This document shows positions 60,530-64,000 of a stretch of DNA of 64,000 bases, in pieces. How positions within the stretch are numbered: the first letter of the stretch is position 1; each line of letters starts with the position of its first letter. The stretch lies in contig CM055095.1 of the NCBI GenBank assembly GCA_029204225.1, positions 56,520,728 to 56,584,727 of the forward strand. The letters are read 5' to 3'. Both the position numbers and the translations under genes were made by a program. Source of the stretch: Diphasiastrum complanatum (taxonomy: Eukaryota; Streptophyta; Lycopodiopsida; Lycopodiales; Lycopodiaceae). Under the pieces are notes generated by a model. The model was not told the origin of the DNA and made no database searches. It saw nothing but the letters and a program-made list of their open reading frames with translations.

Positions 60530-61480
60530 TTACTTGAGGTAGAAGCTAGTTTTTTTACGCAATCTCGTGCAAACCCTCGCCATTGCACTTGAAGCATAGG
60601 TTCTTCTTACGAGCTTCAGCCTCATCAATGCCACCCTGATTGTTTTTAAAGTTTTTCTTTGCTTTCTTAGGATTATTGGAATTGGGATGTGTTTCACTAA
60701 CTTTTTCCCTATCCTTCCTCTTAGATTGAAAAACTTTTTTCTGCTCATTAGGTTGTTGACCCCTAAGGGCTTAGGTGTGTCATCAAAAAACTTTGCAGCC
60801 CTAATAGCATCCTGAAGGGTCTTTGGATGGTTCCTACGAACATCCACTTGATAATCTTTTGGTAACCCATCAATAAACATTAACATTTGTACTTTGGGTG
60901 GAATGTCACTATAAAGTGGATTCAAATAATCATGAAAATCCTATATAAACTGTTCCAAATCTTTATTCATTGTTATATGACTCAACTTTTGTTCATAGTC
61001 ATCTAACAGTGGTAGAAAGTATTCCCTAAATACTATACAAAAATCTTCCCATGTACAAGGTTGATTGCCTTTTGCAACTAGGTCATTCCACCATACTAAG
61101 GCTCTTCCCTCAAGGAACATAGTAACAGTGGATGACTTTTCACATTCAGGGAATTGGTTCATGCCAAAGTATTTGTTCCAAACATTAAGCCATGAACTTA
61201 CCACTTGCAAGTTCCTACTTTTATTTTCTCCCTTAAACAATTTTACGGGAGGTAGAACTACATGTTTCTTCTGGTTGGCTAACCTGGACTCCAAGTCTTG
61301 GTTCTTTTGATTAGTTTCAAGAAGCTGTTTATTACTGGCTTGAATTTGTTGATATAAAAGTTCAAGAGCTTGTGCCACATTGGATGGGTTTGATAAATCA
61401 AAAGTTGGGTTATCATTGTTTGATCCATTGGTGTTGCTTGTGTGTTTTTCTATTATGCAAACATAACAACAAGGGTTCAA
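60530..61480 (-). pseudogene. Ty3-type gag (Retrotrans_gag)
   Basis: Start ATG at 61480. A helical, glutamine-rich N-terminus (ALELLYQQIQASNKQLLETN) is followed by the gag core: SSWLNVWNKYFGMNQFPE, FLEGRALVWWNDLVAKG, CTWEDFCIVFREYFLP. A stop at 60941 is followed in the same orientation by FIDGLPKDYQVDVRR and LQDAIRAAKFFDD. A degraded zinc knuckle (CFKCNGEGLHEIA) lies near 60590 in another frame. Gag forms the particle that holds element RNA. Confidence 0.8.
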
Positions 61481-61499
61481 ATTAGAATGATAGAAATGC

Positions 61500-63607
61500 T
61501 TTAATTCTTACATCCAATGCAAAATAAAAGCACTTTATTTCTACTCATTCAATCTTATTGTTTGTAAGCTCAATCCAAGCCTACTATTTGCAAGCTCAAT
61601 CCAAGCTTAAGAGAACAACAATAACAAGCTACCTTTGCCTTAATCCAAAGCAAAAAAAAAAAAACCAAATCTTTATGTAAACTTCAATTAACTAAATTCA
61701 AGCTAAGGTTTACATAAAGATCCCAATCCAACTCCATTTCTATTTGTCATTACAAAAGAAACCAAAATTTTCACATTTCTCACTATTCTAGATCTCCAAA
61801 TCCAATGACACTAGTGTCTAGAAAAGGAAAATTAATGAAGCTTTATAAAAACTTCAAGTTTCAGATCTGATTTTCAGATTTACAGGTCTGAAAATCAGAA
61901 CTTCATAATGACAAAAAATAGAACCTCAAAACTTGTTTAATACACAAAGTTACACTACCATTCCTTTCCTACATTGCCATCTTCATGAAACTAGGAGATA
62001 TAAAGGTGTAACTAATGAAGTTTGGATGAAAACTTCACTTTTCAAATCTGATTTTCAGATTTACAGGTTTAAAAAAATAGAACTTCAAAATGAAAATCAG
62101 AACTTCAAACACTTCAATTATGTAAAAAATAACACTAGTTTTGATCAAAACACATAGCTAGAATCAATCTTTTTGCAAAAAAAAGTTTGTGTATGTAGGG
62201 GAAAGACTTCCTCTAACCATCCCACAAATCTTTTTTCAGAACTTTCAAAAACCCAAAGCCCAATTTAAAACTTCTCTAACATGATAAAAATCAGCCCCTA
62301 AGCAATTCTATAAGGATCACTACTCTTTTCTAAAGAAAATTGGATACTCCAACTACAAGCTTCCTACAACTAGGAAAGCCAATAATCTTCCCCAAAAAAA
62401 TTTAGTTGGTGATCTTAATAGAACTTGAAGAAGTTTAGAAAGGTTATCATCCTTTGTCTAGATCTGTTACCACTTTGACAGGTAAAAAGGAGAAAGCCCT
62501 ACAAATCCAAGGTAGAGCCTCCAAATGCCCTCCAAGCAACCTGCAAACTCCAAGATGCTTTTCCAACTCCAAGCTAGAATGCCTCCACCTGCAAGTAAGG
62601 ATCTGCAAGCCTCCAAGGATCTCTCCTCCACTTGTGTCCCTACTCTTAAACACAAAGGAAGATAACAAGCTAGCCTCAAGTATTCACCACCCAGCCATAG
62701 CTAGATCCAAGCTCCAAGCAAGACCTATCTAGCAGCCCCTTGCTAACCATAAACAAATCACAAGCATATCACAACAATCCATAGCTTACTCAAGATCCAA
62801 ACTCTACTTATGTCTCATACCATAAGCAAGATCCAAACCATTAGCACACTACACACAAGAAATACTCTACACACTAGTAGCCACACTAGAACATAAGCAA
62901 GGTAAGCAAAAGAGATCTCTCTCCCTCCCAATGGGCGCCCTACTCCTCTTATATAGATGGCATTTAGTTCTCTCCAATACACTATGGAGTTCCATGCACA
63001 TCCAATGAGAAAGAGAGAGGCCTAGAGGAGTTCAAGAGCCTTCATAGGCTTATGGAAGGTCATCAGACATCTTCCATAACTTATGACTCTTTGATTACTA
63101 TTCTTGTGGAACTTGAAACTCAATGGACCCTTTAGGAGGACACCCTCCTACTAAATTCAAATTGGCAAGAAATAGAGTGAAAAATCTAGAATTACTCGTC
63201 CAGCTCTAGGATCATGATTTCAAGCTTCTAAGTGATCTCTGAAAGCAGCGAGTAATTGGGTGGAGGGAAAATGAAAAAACTCGAATTGGCGAGTAATCGG
63301 CTAATTACTTGTCGTGAAGTCTGATGAGAGATCTAACTGTGCAGAGAGTTCTATCGAAAGAGAGAATAAAGATAATGAAAATACTCGAGATTTTTAAATC
63401 AGCGAGTAATCAATATCGGCAAGTAATCAGGATATTACTCGCCGAGTAGACTGATGGTGCATCAAACTTTGTCTTGCTCTTTAGAAAAGTGAAAAATAAT
63501 CAAAATAACAAAAAATTCAAAAAAACACAGTAAGGTGAGTAATAAACCTGTCAAGAAGGAGAAAAATACAAACAAAAAATCCGCTCATAGGACTATTTGG
63601 CACCGTC
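61500..63607 (-). other. Untranslated leader of the Ty3-type element
   Basis: About 2.1 kb between PBS and gag without a supported gene. It holds two diverged copies of a segment around CAGATCTGATTTTCAGATTT (near 61860 and 62040), one with the perfect hairpin CTGATTTTCAG / CTGAAAATCAG. Near 63190-63450 are several copies of GCGAGTAAT or its complement ATTACTCGC. Short frames at 62.45-62.73 kb are probably chance. Confidence 0.5.
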
Positions 63608-63625
63608 TCTCCGATAGCGGCGCCA
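63608..63625 (-). promoter_or_regulatory. Ty3-type primer-binding site
   Basis: On the reverse strand TGGCGCCGCTATCGGAGA starts with the TGGCGCCG word typical of the PBS of many plant Ty3-type elements. It lies on the correct side and strand for the reverse gag at 61480. Confidence 0.65.
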
Positions 63626-64000
63626 AAAAAAAGTTGGTCCCTTTCTGTGCCTCCCTAATCAGATGGATCTAGAGGGCAGAGAGAGGGTTTTCTGGATCTA
63701 TTCTGAGTGAGTAGTTGTGTGTAGTATCGGGATAAACGAAGAGATAGGAGTGGGAATCTAGGCTTGCTAAGGTTTTCAATCTTAAGATCTAATCGTGGAA
63801 TAGCCTAGAGTTGTGTGTTGTTCATCTTTGGTGCTTTTTCTCTTTTTGGTATTTTTCTTGGTTTGATTGGTTTTTTTGTGCTACCAACGTTGATCTGCAT
63901 TGCAAATACAATGTTCATCAAAAATTCAGAAGAGATTAGGACACTCATAGTAATCACAGCAATATAATAAACAAATAAACTTTGAGTGGAAATTGATAAA
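63626..64000 (-). repeat. Ty3-type 5' LTR, partial (runs off the window)
   Basis: Inferred from the adjacent PBS. Only the LTR 3' part can be inside the window. The other LTR is not seen, because the element is truncated at 59.94 kb. Confidence 0.5.

Noticed and set aside
63300-63360. Second hammerhead candidate (CTGATGA followed by GAAA)
   Set aside because: The sequence between the two core words does not form a stem II and no stem I partner is evident.

Overview
The window looks like nuclear DNA of a land plant. It is AT-rich, has intron-like GT..AG boundaries, very long (GA)n and (CT)n microsatellites, and many nested, broken Ty1/copia and Ty3-type LTR retroelements. Several copia pieces carry a primer-binding site of the plant type TGGTATCAGAGC. 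A broken Penelope-like reverse transcriptase would be unusual for a seed plant, so a fern, lycophyte or bryophyte is possible, but that is a weak guess. I see no rRNA, tRNA or CRISPR array.

Layout. 1-3.5 kb: no recognisable gene. 3.5-5.5 kb: forward copia remnant (LTR end, PBS, gag, zinc knuckle, protease, start of integrase). 6.8-10.8 kb: broken Penelope-like element with a hammerhead-like fold upstream and two competing hairpins at the 3' end. 11.2-11.7 kb: reverse copia RNase H. 12.25-12.85 kb: 201-bp minisatellite. 16-18.6 kb: reverse gag and protease fragments, a 210-bp direct repeat and a 240-bp (GA)n tract. 20.3-27 kb: three copia pieces, including a nearly full pol with its 3' LTR. 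27.9-29.3 kb: remnant of a Ulp1-like protease gene, converging on the last exon of an unknown gene. 33.2-34.8 kb: a spliced reverse-strand gene that may be a host gene. 38-42 kb: copia integrase head-to-head with a reverse copia that has gag fused to RT, followed by its PBS and LTR.

The most interesting stretch is 42.5-51.1 kb. It holds an unknown multi-exon ORF cluster, an intronless ORF that begins with a divergent histone H3 (start at 44568) and runs in frame into copia pol, then a spliced Ulp1/C48-type SUMO-protease-like gene, a long imperfect hairpin, and a convergent spliced gene of unknown function. The Ulp1-like gene and the end of its convergent neighbour occur a second time at 28.1-29.3 kb. 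This suggests a duplicated or mobile two-gene unit. The H3-like ORF and the Ulp1 gene are separated only by the copia insertion and share proline-rich flanks, so they may once have been one gene or one cassette.

51-64 kb: reverse copia gag, a 190-bp alternating purine-pyrimidine tract, a minisatellite-bearing leader or LTR, a forward element with a Ty3-type gag and copia-type protease-integrase, a reverse copia protease, and the 5' half of a reverse Ty3-type element with its PBS at 63.6 kb.

Almost all retroelement reading frames carry stops or frameshifts. The copia pol at 45.1-47.3 kb is the least damaged. All domain calls come from reading motifs by eye; no database search was run.
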